The position numbers and the translations under genes were made by a program. From Bacteroidales bacterium (lineage in GTDB: Bacteria > Bacteroidota > Bacteroidia > Bacteroidales > VadinHA17): a stretch of 64,000 nt of DNA. The notes below the pieces were generated by a model. It was given only the letters and a program-made list of their open reading frames with translations. It was not told where the DNA came from and ran no database searches. Below, piece by piece: positions 31,915-41,794 of this stretch. The first letter of the stretch is position 1; every line of letters starts with the position of its first letter. The DNA lies in assembly GCA_016715075.1 (NCBI GenBank), contig JADKBK010000003.1, positions 62,001 through 126,000 of the forward strand, written 5' to 3'.

Positions 31915-34564
31915 TCAGTTAGCAATCGGGAATTCTTTCCCAGTCAAACTGATCCTTCCCGTGAGAACCTGAGTGAACTGAGGATCAAGATAACCCTTGA
32001 AACCAGGCTGTTTGCCACCAACGGATACAGTAAAATAGCCAGGTTCAATTACCCTGATATCTTTCTTATTTATAATCGAGAACTGCCTTGGTTCCAGTGT
32101 AAATTCAACCTCTTTGCTCTCCCCGGGCTGAAGTAATATTCGGCTGAATCCTTCAAGCTGGCGAACAGGCCTGGGAGTCGATGCTTTTCATCTGTAAGGT
32201 ATAGCTGCACAACTTCTTCCCCTGATACTTTTCCCGAATTTGTGACTGTAACCTTTATTTTAACCGGTACTCCTGCAATTGCTTTGACAGGCACAGATAA
32301 ATTACTGTAGGTGAATGTGGTATAACTCAGTCCATATCCAAAAGGATAGAGTGGTTCCTGTGTAAAGAACCTGTATGTTTTACCTTTCATATCATAGTTT
32401 TCAAATGGAGGGATCTGATCAACTGATTTATAGTATGTAACCGGCAATCTTCCTGCCGGATTGTAATCTCCGAACAGGACATCCGCAACGGCGTTTCCTC
32501 CCTGTTGTCCTCCGTAACCTGCAAGAATTATGGCTGCTGCTTTTTGTTGCGCCTGATTTACAGACATTGCTCCACCGCTTTCGAGTACAACAATAACAGG
32601 TTTACCTGTTGCACAGACTGCATCAAGAAGTTTTTCCTGTGTTTCAGGGAGATTAAGATTTGTACGGTCTCCACCACTGAAACCATCAATTTTAATCGGC
32701 ATCTCTTCTCCTTCAAGTCTCTGTGACAAACCTAAGACGAGAACTACAGCATCGGCTTCACTGGCGGCTTTTACTGCCTTCTCAACAAGATCAACGCGTG
32801 GCTGAGCCCAGAGCAGCTTAATATCGGCGTCTCCGGCATAGTTTTTATACAGCACCTCTATTTTATACTTTTTGCCTGCCTGGAGTTCTGCAGGAACCTC
32901 GCGATGAAAACCCGAATCATCACTTCGCGAAGAAATTATTTGTTTGCCATCAAGCAGGATCTCATAGCCGGAAGAGCCCCATCCCCCGAGAAAATATTTT
33001 CCTGTTTCAGGTGGCACCAGGTAAGTTGTCCATTTAATCCCGAAATCATCATCAGGCATGTCAAAACGGGGAGAGAGATGCTCCCAGTAAAAGTTGATCT
33101 GGTCATCAATTCTTGTAAACACCGGACTGCTATTCATCTCCCTTGTATTGAAATACTCTCCGAGAGCTCCCTGCCTGCCGTCTGCAGTCTGCAAATAACG
33201 TGAAGGTATTGGGGTAAGATTGTGAATCCCTTCTGCCAGATCGCTGCCCTCTGTGTAGGTGACTTTTGTATCAGGATAGACCTTATTCGTGATTCCCCTG
33301 AGGATTGTAACAGGGTCCTTTGGAATACCGTTATAGTTTCCAATCAGGGCTTCAAAGTTATCCGCATTTGGACCAATGACTGCTATGGACCTGATCGTCT
33401 TTGAAAGAGGAAGCAGATTATCATTGTTCTTTATAGCACGATAGATTTCTGTGCTGCCAGACGTGAAAGAGAATTATTATAATCAGAGCAGTTGACGAAG
33501 AAAGGTATCTGAGCATAAGGGACAATTTCATCAGGATCGAACATTCCCAGCTTAAACCTTGCTGTGAATACTCTTTTCACAGCAGTATTAAGATCTTCTT
33601 CAGTCAGGAGACCCTTGTCGACAGCGGCTTTGAGGTTTCTGTAATCTGAGCCGCATTCAAGGTCAGTGCCTGCCTTCACAGCCTGAGCTGCCGCTTCTGT
33701 GGCATCTTTTGCAAAACCATTAAACTGCCAGAAGTCCGAAATTGCACCACAGTCAGAAACAATATAACCTTTGAAGCCCCACTCATTCCTGAGTATCCCG
33801 TAAAGAACCGGATTTGCACAGCAGGGATAATCCCTGAATCTGTTATATGCACCCATCACTGAGTATACACCGGCATCAACTACAAGGGTACGGAAGGCAG
33901 GCAGATATGTCTCTCTGAGGTCAGATTCACTGACCTTTGCATTGAATGAATGTCTGAGAGGTTCTGGCCCCGAATGTATTGCATAGTGTTTGGCTGTTGC
34001 TACAGTTTTAAGGAATTTCGGATCATCACCCTGCATTCCCCTTACAAATTCATATCCCATTCTGCCTGTAAGAAAAGGATCTTCTCCATAAGTCTCGTGA
34101 CCTCTGCCCCATCGCGGATCACGGAAGATATTGATATTGGGTGACCAGAATGTAAGTCCCTGATAAATGCCTGTTTTACCTCGTCTCTGATACTCATGGT
34201 ACTTTGCCCGGGCCTCATCGGAGATAGCGCTTGCAACGCTGTACATTAATCCTTCATCCCATGAATTGGCAATAGTAATTGATTGAGGAAATACAGTGGC
34301 ATATCCGGATCTGGCAACTCCGTGAAGGGCTTCATTCCACCAGTTATATGCAGGAACTCCAAGTCGCGGGATTGCCGGCGCAGTATAAAGTAGCTGATCG
34401 GCTTTCTCCTGAAGGGTCATCCGTGATACAAGGTCATTTACCCTCTTCTCAACCGGAAGTGAAGGATTCCGGAATGGATAAGAATCAATTGGCTGTTGTG
34501 CATAAGTATTTAATGTGACTGCATAAAATAATAAAGCAGGCAAAAATGATAAAACATTTTTCAT
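31915..34564 (-). pseudogene. GH3 beta-glucosidase/xylosidase with PA14 domain, two frameshifts
   Basis: A GH3 enzyme of about 880 residues spread over three frames. Signal peptide from the ATG at 34564; N-terminal barrel with RHSFNAKVSESDLRETYLPAF and the catalytic Asp in YIVSDCGAI; PA14 insert (WTTYLVPPETGKYFLGGWG); C-terminal sandwich and fibronectin-like domain. Frame breaks lie near 33432-33436 (one base missing after AAQKSIVL) and near 32182-32188 (one base missing after LTDEK). The restored end reads FTVSVGGKQPGFKGYL and stops at 31915. SDCGA is typical of beta-xylosidase-type members. Either assembly error or decay. Confidence 0.85.
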
Positions 34565-34633
34565 GGTATGTTTAATTTTTTTAAAGATTTCAGGCATACT
34601 TGAAAATTATAAAAAATTTCTTTGTGAAATTAA

Positions 34634-36667
34634 TCATTGTTCTGATTCTATTTTCAATTTAACAAACTGATGATCGTCTGCAGTATCAATTTCTCTGTCA
34701 ATAAAGCCAATACTAAATTCCTGATTATCTCCCTGAAGTATCGGTACTGTATTCTGGCCTCTTCCAAAGCCAAAACACACCATGCCGTCGGGCGACTTAT
34801 ATGAGCCTCCAGGAGTATTTCCCATATAGGAAAACAAATCGGTTTTTTCATCAGGATAGACCTGCCTGAAGTATAAAATACGCGGATAATCTTTTTGTCC
34901 GACATATACCCAGTTCAGATTTTTAAAAATTCCTTTATTTTCGAGTAAGTCGGGAAAATCTTCCCGTCTACCATCCAGGTTATTTCCCCAGTACATTCTT
35001 GAAGGATCGTATTTGCCTGCAGGTGTTCCCTCATAGAGGAACCAGTAGGGCGTTCCGGGAATGGTATGTACCATCGTCATTTTTGCACCGGAATCATAAA
35101 ATGCCCAGCGAAATTTCCATTTCCCTGACTTTGAAGTGGTCTCAATGACATTTGGAGCAATTATCCTGGTTTCACATTTATTAAAACCAGGATGACCGGC
35201 ATCTTCATCTTCACCTCCGATACCAAGGTTCGGAATCCCTCTGTAACGTGATGCAGAATTACCCCGGGGCGGATAGTCTCCACTTTTGAAACTGATCCAG
35301 TCTTTGCCATTTTTATCGAATATACTGATGAATCCGCCTCCTGCCTTGTCATAAATATAGATTGCAGAAGATGTTTCAATTTTAAGGCTGGGGATACCCT
35401 GTTCAGTTATCTCTTTTATTTTTATGGAATTGGGATCATATTTCTGGCTGGTCTGGTTTCTCCATAAATAAAGGGGAGCCCGGTTCCAGTTCCTTGGTGC
35501 AACAATATCGATATCTCCATCATTGTCAATATCACCTGTAGTACCTCCATAACAGGCTTTTTCTGAAATAACCTGCCTTCTCCATTCAAGATTGTTTCCT
35601 TTGTTAATAAAAACTACAACAGGATGATATCCTTCAGGATCAGGATCATTATAGAGCATTAAAGAGCCGGTAACCAGGTCCCTGTCTCCATCATTATCCA
35701 TATCGGCAATTTTTAGAGTATGGGCAAAATCCATATAACCGATAAAATGCTCCTTCCAGTATCCATCAGATTTATTTCCGGGGTTTTTATACCAGCATAC
35801 TGAATAACCGCTGTTTTCTGCACAGGATACAAAAATGTCGGGAAAACCATCATCATCAATGTCATTTACTGTAACTTTTGTATTATTATCAAACCATTCT
35901 CCCTTTTTACCTGTTTTTTGCTGATACCACCGGGGAGCAAAATCATGCCTGATCCAATTCCCTTTAATAAGATCCTCCGGGCATTCGTACCACAGGCCAT
36001 TAATGACTATATCCGTATCACCATCCCGGTCAATATCCGCTACATCAGTTCCATCATGTGGAGGTGATTCAATTTTTATTACCTGCCATTCAGAAGGGGA
36101 GATTTGAAGAAATAGCCTCAGGAAGCCATCAACACCGCGGGCAAGTACATCTGTTCTGTTGTCATGATTAAAATCAGTAACCAGAATATCTTTTGAATAT
36201 GTACTGAAGCCAATTTCAACTTTCTGCCAGTGTGTTCCATCGATGTTTTCTGATCCATAAGGATTTTTTAACCAGAAAATACTGCCCGTTTCATTATTAT
36301 CATCGCCGTCAGTGTCATCTCTTCCAATGATATCTATATATCCGTCATTATTTATATCTGCCGGGGCAATACCACATGACCTGAAATTTAATTCTGCAAT
36401 TGTATTTCTTTTAAATCCTCCGCCACCAGCTTCCCCTCGTGATGAAAACCAGGATACAGTTTTAATATTAAGTCCATCATTCCCTTCCAGATCGATATAA
36501 TCATCAACAACCACTACGTCATTTTTCCCATCCTTATCCACATCGAATATCATGGGATGCAGTGCCACAGAATTTGATATTACAGAGGTTTCAAACTTAA
36601 TTCCCTGCCCATGTATGCCTGTTGTCAGGAATAAAAAAACAGGAATTTGCCGGAATAATTTATTCAT
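34634..36667 (-). CDS. secreted FG-GAP/VCBS protein with C-terminal beta-sandwich part
   Basis: A 677-residue exported protein (signal peptide from MNKLFRQIPVFLFLTTGIHGQ; the ATG at 36667 is chosen because the five codons before it are extra). Residues 30-420 contain seven or so propeller repeats with D-x-D-x-D-G loops such as DVDKDGKNDVVV and DIDNDGDIDIVAPR. The C-terminal 260 residues differ: SASRYRGIPNLGIGGEDEDAG and MTMVHTIPGTPYWFLYEG suggest a carbohydrate-active beta-sandwich domain. First of three FG-GAP genes in a row. The substrate is unknown. Confidence 0.75.
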   Translation of the reverse strand: MNKLFRQIPVFLFLTTGIHGQGIKFETSVISNSVALHPMIFDVDKDGKNDVVVVDDYIDLEGNDGLNIKTVSWFSSRGEAGGGGFKRNTIAELNFRSCGIAPADINNDGYIDIIGRDDTDGDDNNETGSIFWLKNPYGSENIDGTHWQKVEIGFSTYSKDILVTDFNHDNRTDVLARGVDGFLRLFLQISPSEWQVIKIESPPHDGTDVADIDRDGDTDIVINGLWYECPEDLIKGNWIRHDFAPRWYQQKTGKKGEWFDNNTKVTVNDIDDDGFPDIFVSCAENSGYSVCWYKNPGNKSDGYWKEHFIGYMDFAHTLKIADMDNDGDRDLVTGSLMLYNDPDPEGYHPVVVFINKGNNLEWRRQVISEKACYGGTTGDIDNDGDIDIVAPRNWNRAPLYLWRNQTSQKYDPNSIKIKEITEQGIPSLKIETSSAIYIYDKAGGGFISIFDKNGKDWISFKSGDYPPRGNSASRYRGIPNLGIGGEDEDAGHPGFNKCETRIIAPNVIETTSKSGKWKFRWAFYDSGAKMTMVHTIPGTPYWFLYEGTPAGKYDPSRMYWGNNLDGRREDFPDLLENKGIFKNLNWVYVGQKDYPRILYFRQVYPDEKTDLFSYMGNTPGGSYKSPDGMVCFGFGRGQNTVPILQGDNQEFSIGFIDREIDTADDHQFVKLKIESEQ

Positions 36668-36777
36668 AAGCATAAAAATCAAATTTATGTGCCTGTATTA
36701 CAAAGCAAATGAATACTCTAAAAGCAGGCCTTTTTGTGGGACAATTAATATTCAGCACATCAGAATTTAATATATGA

Positions 36778-39152
36778 CTACTTAGTCTCATTAATAAAAA
36801 GATCAATCCTTGGAGTATCCCAGTTATATGGTTTAGCTAGGATGTCATAATCACCATCACCTTCAAGGTCGAAAATTTTTCCTTCGTGACAGCCAATGTC
36901 TCCGTTGACCAAATGATGTATAAAATTCCCTTTCCCGTCTCCAAGTAAAATCCGGATTGCTCCCGGATTATCAGGATTGAGCTTCATTTCAGCTGAAAAG
37001 ATATCGGGGTGTCCGTCACCGTTAAAGTCTATTATATCAAGGGTGTGCCCGTCATATATTGTTTCTATTAATGTTTTCGACACCCAGGTTCCTGAACCTG
37101 TATTGTTTTTATCATTCATTTCCCCATGCCATTCATAGAGTCGGAGTGATCCGACACCATCTCCGGGTGATACTAATATCTCTGGTCTTCCACCTTCAAT
37201 TAACTGACCGGCTGCTGCCCTTGTAAAGGTATATGAAGCATCCACAAGATTAGCCCTGAACATCCCATTCCCCATGTACTTAAACCATCGGCCACCGCCA
37301 ATAATGTCGACTATCCCATCTCCGTCAATATCTGCCTTTGTGAGGCCTTCATGCTCATTTCTCCCTCTCCAGGCCGGATAAGCTCCAACACCACCTCTTG
37401 GTTCCATCTCACTGTCAGCATTATAGACATACACTGGTTCCCGCTTCCAATCCTGCGTCTTTTTTGGGTTAGCAGGTATCTCTGCAATAAATAAAGTCCT
37501 GGCATCCTGATTCCAGAAAACGAGTTCCGGAAGATCATCATTATCAAAATCACCTGTCATTAAGTCATGATGTTTATTCTCCCCTGATTTTTTAACATTG
37601 AACCTTTTCCAGCTTTTCCCGCGGTCATATTCCGGATATGGATTTTCCCACCACCATATTTCATTACTGCCATAATCTCCTCCGAAAATAATGTCAGGAT
37701 CCCCATCCTTATCAACATCCAGTAAAGCATTGCCAGCTTCAATCCGGCAAGGAGAGTCATCTATAATAATTTTATCCCATTTCCTTCGATAAGCCTGTAC
37801 CAGACAACAGAAGGGCTGACACTCCGGTCAGTAATAATAAAATCCTTAATCCCGTCTTTATCAAGGTCAGCAACCAGACAGGATGTTTGTTCATGGCCGC
37901 CATTCGGAGAAGGTAAATCACCATTAATGGATGATAAATGCTCCCATCTGATACTTTTTTGAATTGCATCATTCCGCCAGATATGAAGGAACTTATAAGC
38001 ATCCCATGCAATACTTACTAAATCCGGGTCACCATCAGAATCAAGGTCTGCAAGGAGTGCGCCGAGATGACTCTCATGCCCTCTATCGGCCAGATGCATT
38101 GTAAACTTTCCCCTTCCATCATTTTCAAACAATAAAAGCCTGAACTCTTTTCCTTTATGTTCACAGGTAATAAGATCAGTATCACCATCTCTGTCAATAT
38201 CACCTGCATCAAGATTATTTATTGAATAGCCTGTAAATAATATCCCTCTATCCCATTTGGCATTATAATCTTTCCCGGGATTTGTAAAGATCAATAGATT
38301 TGCCAAAGGTTCAAAGCCAGGCCACATTTCCTCTGATACTGCAATATCTGCTTTGCCATCACCATTGAAGTCAGCTATCTCTATCCTGTCAATAGCATTA
38401 ACTGCAGTACCTGTATGATGTTTTACCCACTCTTTGTTAAGCGATCCGGGGTTTTCATGCCAAAACAGTTGCCTTGAGACATCCTTGTCTTCAATGAACA
38501 TGTCTCCGGCAGCAAGATCAATGTCCCCATCCCCGTCAATATCACCTGCACCAATTCCCTCTGAAGATCCGGTCCTGATTATCCTGATGAATTTCCAGTC
38601 TGACTTCACTTCCGGGTGATCTGGTATCTCTGCTGCATAAATGCCACCTTCAGTAGCCAGAATAATTTCTTCATTGTTTCCGCTAATAATCTGACTATGA
38701 AGTCCTCCCTGACCATTCACATGATCTGTGCGTGGGATTTCACCAATTTTCCTGCAAGTCCAGGAAGATCCTTTCCAATTGTCTGCCTCAAACCAGTAAA
38801 CATCAGGCAAGGCTTCAGCAATTACATCGGCAAACTCATCTCCATCAATATCAACAAATAAATAGCCATCCACATTCATACCCAGATCAGAACGGACCCA
38901 GGGCTCTTCCATATCACCTCCGGGATTTAAGTAAAAGTAACGGCCGGAAATGATGTCTTTATATCCGTCTATATTTAAATCCAAAATATCGAGTCCGAAG
39001 TATCTAAGCCAGTCAGGTTCAGCCCAGTCTCCCCATTTCTGTCTGCTACTATCAGCTTCAATATATTTCCACTTGTCGAGAACAAGCTTCTGAGAATTGG
39101 CAGAATTTATGGTAAGGCCAAGAATAAGAATTAGCAGTTTAACACTTTTCAT
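36778..39152 (-). pseudogene. FG-GAP/VCBS protein gene with one frameshift
   Basis: Two frames form one protein of about 790 residues. The first (39152 to 37761) has a signal peptide (KSVKLLILILGLTINSANSQ) and repeats such as DIDGDGDIDLAAGD. It breaks near 37790-37796; the second frame continues as RRKWDKIIIDDSPCRIEAGN, through DVDKDGDPDIIFGGDY, to the stop at 36778. WYR-x-x-W-x-K before the break matches the repeat pattern in related proteins, so a lost base rather than two genes is inferred. It encodes a surface or periplasmic multi-repeat propeller of unknown ligand. Confidence 0.75.
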
Positions 39153-39209
39153 AATTAAAATCCCCTGCTTTTAAAGTTATAGAAAAATGGCCTGTCGAAA
39201 TAAAACTGA

Positions 39210-40310
39210 TTATTCCAATTTATTAATCCAGACTTTTACAATACTATCATTCCAGTTGGCTCCAAACAGATCAAAGTCACCATCAGAATCTATATCAGTT
39301 ATCCTCATAGAATGGGAACCACCAGTACTGATTACTCGTTTTTCCCATCTGTCTGGCTTAGTGTTATACAATAATGCAACCTCATCAGGATCGGCACCCT
39401 GGGTCATCCGGGCATAGGCAATATCTGTCCTGCCATCATTATTAAAATCCGCTCCCCCAATAAAATGGACTACAGTCTCAATATCGGGTATAATAATATG
39501 TTCCGTCCAGATGCTACTCACATCCTCAGGTGCTTCAAACCAGGAGATCCTGTACCTTGTACCTTGCAATTCAGAGGGGGACATTATTATATCAGCCCTA
39601 CCGTCATTATTAATATCAATGCAACTTATAAAGGCATTTTTCCAAACCCAGGTATCGCTGAAGATGTGTTCATCCCAATGTTGAATATTTCCTGAATTTT
39701 CATACCAGGAACCGTTTACTATTATGTCAGACTTATTATCATTATTCAGATCAGCATATTCTAATCCTTCTCCGTCTCTTATTGATATTTCTGAATACAA
39801 CCAAATATCAGGATCTGCTTGTTTCAGGATAAAAATCTTATCTCCCGAATATCCAAATTCTCCCTGATTCCTGGCTGCTATATCAATCAGTTTATCTCCA
39901 TCAAGATCAGCGACAACTATATCATGTGTTTCCAGTGAATCTTTAATGGTATGGACCTTCCAGCCCGGATTTTCAAACCAGAGCAGTTTACCGACAAAAA
40001 CAGTCACAAGGTCATTGTCACCATCATTATCTATGTCAGCAACTTCTGCATCAGTTGAGGCACCTGTCATGTCTGTTATATGTTCTTTTTTAAGATCAGG
40101 AGAATAATATACCCAAATTCCTCCGGCTGAATATCCCCCAATAACAAGATCATTTACTCCATCGGAATTGAGATCGCCAATGGTTTTCATCCAGCAATCC
40201 TTAACAATAGTACTGTCAAGTGTCTTTTCAGTGAAATCCGGGTAATTCATGCTGCATCCATAATTGCAGATAATTCCGAGAATCAATAAAAAGATGGTCT
40301 TTGCTTTCAT
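39210..40310 (-). CDS. FG-GAP/VCBS-repeat lipoprotein
   Basis: A 366-residue protein with a lipoprotein signal (KTIFLLILGIICNYGC, Cys near residue 19) and about six FG-GAP repeats: DLNSDGVNDLVIGG, DIDNDGDNDLVTVF, DLDGDKLIDIAARN, DLNNDNKSDIIVN, DINNDGRADIIMS and DFNNDGRTDIAYA. The repeats fill the whole chain, enough for one seven-bladed propeller. Calcium binding by the D-rich loops is expected. Third of three adjacent genes of this type; a role in handling released oligosaccharides is only suggested by location. Confidence 0.8.
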   Translation of the reverse strand: MKAKTIFLLILGIICNYGCSMNYPDFTEKTLDSTIVKDCWMKTIGDLNSDGVNDLVIGGYSAGGIWVYYSPDLKKEHITDMTGASTDAEVADIDNDGDNDLVTVFVGKLLWFENPGWKVHTIKDSLETHDIVVADLDGDKLIDIAARNQGEFGYSGDKIFILKQADPDIWLYSEISIRDGEGLEYADLNNDNKSDIIVNGSWYENSGNIQHWDEHIFSDTWVWKNAFISCIDINNDGRADIIMSPSELQGTRYRISWFEAPEDVSSIWTEHIIIPDIETVVHFIGGADFNNDGRTDIAYARMTQGADPDEVALLYNTKPDRWEKRVISTGGSHSMRITDIDSDGDFDLFGANWNDSIVKVWINKLE

Positions 40311-40417
40311 TAAGAGAGTTTTAATTTAAATGATTTTATTCCGGATAAAAGTATATATATATGATATTTCTTGTCAGTTTATCATGACAGGCTGAAAAGT
40401 CGGATTATCATTCACTT

Positions 40418-41728
40418 TTAAACCTGGGGCAATTTCCACGGACCTCTGTAATCAGGAATAAGATACTTATTAGCATCCTGGTCATTGGTGAATTTTGTTC
40501 CGTCCCAAACCAGCTTCTTTCCTGTACGGTAAGCAATATTTCCCAGGCTCGAGAATTTGGCAATGTGTGCACCAATCTCTATGCTGGCATTGGTATCCTG
40601 GTTACGGCTCTTAATGCAATCGAGATGATTTGTAACATGGTTTCTCAAACCCTGACCTGTGCCTTTCTTTAATGACAATGCTTCCATACGGGTTGTTCCA
40701 TCTACCACCTCAGGTATTACCTCCCAGCCTTCCCTGTCAATTACCAGGGTCCCGTTTTCCCCAACAAAGCCTAAGCCATGATTCCGTCCGTAAGCCCCAT
40801 CATTAATGCCAATGGCATGATCCCACAGAATATTGAATCCATCGAATTCATATATTGCCTGCAGACTGTCAGGTGTTTCACAGGCATCAGCGGGATAACC
40901 ATATTTTCCACCCATTGCCATTACAGATTTCGGAGCAGTCACATTCATTCCGAAAAGTGCATAGTCAAGCAGGTGAACTCCCCAATCGGTCATCAGGCCT
41001 CCGGCATAATCCCAAAACCAACGGAAGGTAAAATGAAACCTGTTGCGGTTAAAAGGCCTGTTTGAAGCTGGCCCAAGCCACATGTCATAATCAACTCCTG
41101 CGGGAACAGGTTCATCTGCCAGAACCGGGATAGAAGGACACCAACCCTGATATGAAAATACCCTCACAAGTCTTATCTTTCCAAGCTTACCGGACCTGAT
41201 AAAATTAACCGCATCAAGCCAGTGCGGATCACTTCTTTGCCACTGACCAACCTGAACCACAGTTTTGTATTTCTTTGCGGCGCTTATCATCTGGTTGCAC
41301 TCCTCAATGGTCCTTCCTATTGGTTTTTCGCAATATACATCCTTTCCTGCCTCACAGGCGGCGACCATTTGGAGACAATGCCAATGATCAGGTGTTCCGA
41401 TAATTACCAGATTAATATCTTTATTCTCAATCAGTTTACGCCAGTCTTTATAAAGATTTGCCGGTTTCTTCCCTCTTATCTTTTCGACATCTGCTGCCCT
41501 GCGGTTTAATACGCTCTCGTCAATATCACATAACCCAAGGCACTCAACCTGGGGGTGTTCAAGAAATGCAGTCAGGTCAGCAAAACCCATCCCGTTGCAA
41601 CCTATCAGTCCTACATTGATCCTGTCCGAAGGGGCACATCCGGCCAGTGCACTTGATAATGCAGGTGCCAGACCCAGTGCTGCGGAGGTTATTACGGTGT
41701 TTTTTACAAATTCACGTCGTGTTGTCAT
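40418..41728 (-). CDS. Gfo/Idh/MocA-family oxidoreductase, Tat-exported
   Basis: A 436-residue NAD(P)-dependent oxidoreductase-like protein. MTTRREFVKN is a twin-arginine signal, which fits export of a protein that has already bound its cofactor. INVGLIGCNGMG is the nucleotide motif (about residue 37) and YCEKPIGRT (about residue 132) carries the E-K-P of the family. Exported Gfo/Idh/MocA members with this layout are common in Bacteroidota and some act as glycosidases using NAD as cofactor. The sugar substrate is not known. Confidence 0.83.
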   Translation of the reverse strand: MTTRREFVKNTVITSAALGLAPALSSALAGCAPSDRINVGLIGCNGMGFADLTAFLEHPQVECLGLCDIDESVLNRRAADVEKIRGKKPANLYKDWRKLIENKDINLVIIGTPDHWHCLQMVAACEAGKDVYCEKPIGRTIEECNQMISAAKKYKTVVQVGQWQRSDPHWLDAVNFIRSGKLGKIRLVRVFSYQGWCPSIPVLADEPVPAGVDYDMWLGPASNRPFNRNRFHFTFRWFWDYAGGLMTDWGVHLLDYALFGMNVTAPKSVMAMGGKYGYPADACETPDSLQAIYEFDGFNILWDHAIGINDGAYGRNHGLGFVGENGTLVIDREGWEVIPEVVDGTTRMEALSLKKGTGQGLRNHVTNHLDCIKSRNQDTNASIEIGAHIAKFSSLGNIAYRTGKKLVWDGTKFTNDQDANKYLIPDYRGPWKLPQV

Positions 41729-41794
41729 GTGTATAAGGAATTATAAATTTTAAGTTATCAGATCTTAAATGTAGCTAAAGTCAGGATGAATTAT

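Noticed and set aside
31906..32136. Plus-strand 76-codon frame
   Set aside because: It overlaps the antisense GH3 end, which reads the family C-terminus once the frameshift is corrected.
33134..33343. 69-codon minus-strand frame inside GH3
   Set aside because: It lies within the GH3 region where the proper frame is open and family-like.
37560..37760. 66-codon frame between the two FG-GAP parts
   Set aside because: The same DNA in another frame reads clear FG-GAP repeat sequence continuous with both sides, so this frame is a shadow.
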